Of a DNA stretch of 64,000 nt, positions 63,992 to 64,000 are shown piece by piece. The position numbers and the translations under genes are program-made. Source of the stretch: Streptomyces sp. TLI_053. GTDB lineage: Bacteria; Actinomycetota; Actinomycetes; Streptomycetales; Streptomycetaceae. Below the pieces are notes generated by a model, which saw only the letters and a list, made by a program, of their open reading frames with translations, made no database searches and was not told where the DNA came from. Positions within the stretch are counted from its first letter, which is position 1, and each line of letters begins with the position of its first letter. The stretch covers positions 3,928,001 to 3,992,000 of the forward strand of contig NZ_LT629775.1 in assembly GCF_900105395.1 (NCBI RefSeq), given 5' to 3'.

Positions 63992-64000
63992 GGGTGCCTC

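Overview
The window is GC-rich, double-strand-dense actinobacterial chromosome. WhiB, a SigF/SigB-type sigma factor with its anti-sigma kinase, Kgd, Ni-SOD, DUF397/XRE pairs, DasR-type operators and a PHO box all point to Streptomycetaceae (Streptomyces or Kitasatospora). From memory, the stretch from lon (26503) to the dasA-like gene (63602) follows the gene order around SCO5285-SCO5232 of S. coelicolor. The left third looks more accessory. No rRNA, tRNA, CRISPR or intact insertion sequence was seen.

Layout. 1-6020: an amino-acid ABC transporter binding protein (cut by the window edge), a GNAT acetyltransferase and an LLM flavin monooxygenase sit downstream of a 25-codon leader peptide of the cysteine-attenuator type, divergent from an ABC permease and an FAD/NAD(P)-binding protein. 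This set suggests uptake and salvage of an S-substituted amino acid. 6042-10996: a Ser/Thr kinase, an FdhF/YdeP-type molybdoenzyme and a Vat-type acetyltransferase. 10996-16584: a WhiJ-like XRE/DUF397 module, a three-gene ATPase operon and an unknown gene, embedded in about 40 hairpin repeats of three families (A, B, C). These are the most unusual objects in the window. 16610-30014: an unknown gene, a secreted NlpC/P60 endopeptidase with a PT-repeat tail, a PHO-box-controlled phosphate transporter, a MarR/MFS/DUF3533 efflux module, GtrA-ROK, HAIR-controlled lon and a rhomboid-like protein.

30558-44057: a two-component system, Kgd, a second Ser/Thr kinase, DUF6104, a DUF4097-PadR operon with palindromic operators, a quinone-reductase-like dehydrogenase, a 168-bp palindromic MITE-like element, and malic enzyme, whose stop codon lies inside that element. 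44680-48774: a glutamate-type ABC uptake operon with two binding proteins. 48897-53936: a CGNR-family regulator, the divergent Ni-SOD pair (sodX/sodN), and a cobalamin riboswitch ahead of a BtuC-BtuD-BtuF importer. 54018-58595: a GNAT, an anti-sigma factor and sigma factor, a small membrane protein, a diacylglycerol-kinase-like lipid kinase and WhiB1/WblE. 58747-64000: a probable 6C small RNA, a PdtaS-type histidine kinase with two DasR-like sites in front, a SIS-domain sugar-phosphate enzyme and a DasA-like sugar-binding protein preceded by a good DasR site.

Largely collinear housekeeping and stress genes (carbon, phosphate, metal, redox, sigma control) are thus joined on the left to a variable segment rich in structured repeats. 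All functional statements rest on reading the sequence and recalling families. No database search was run.
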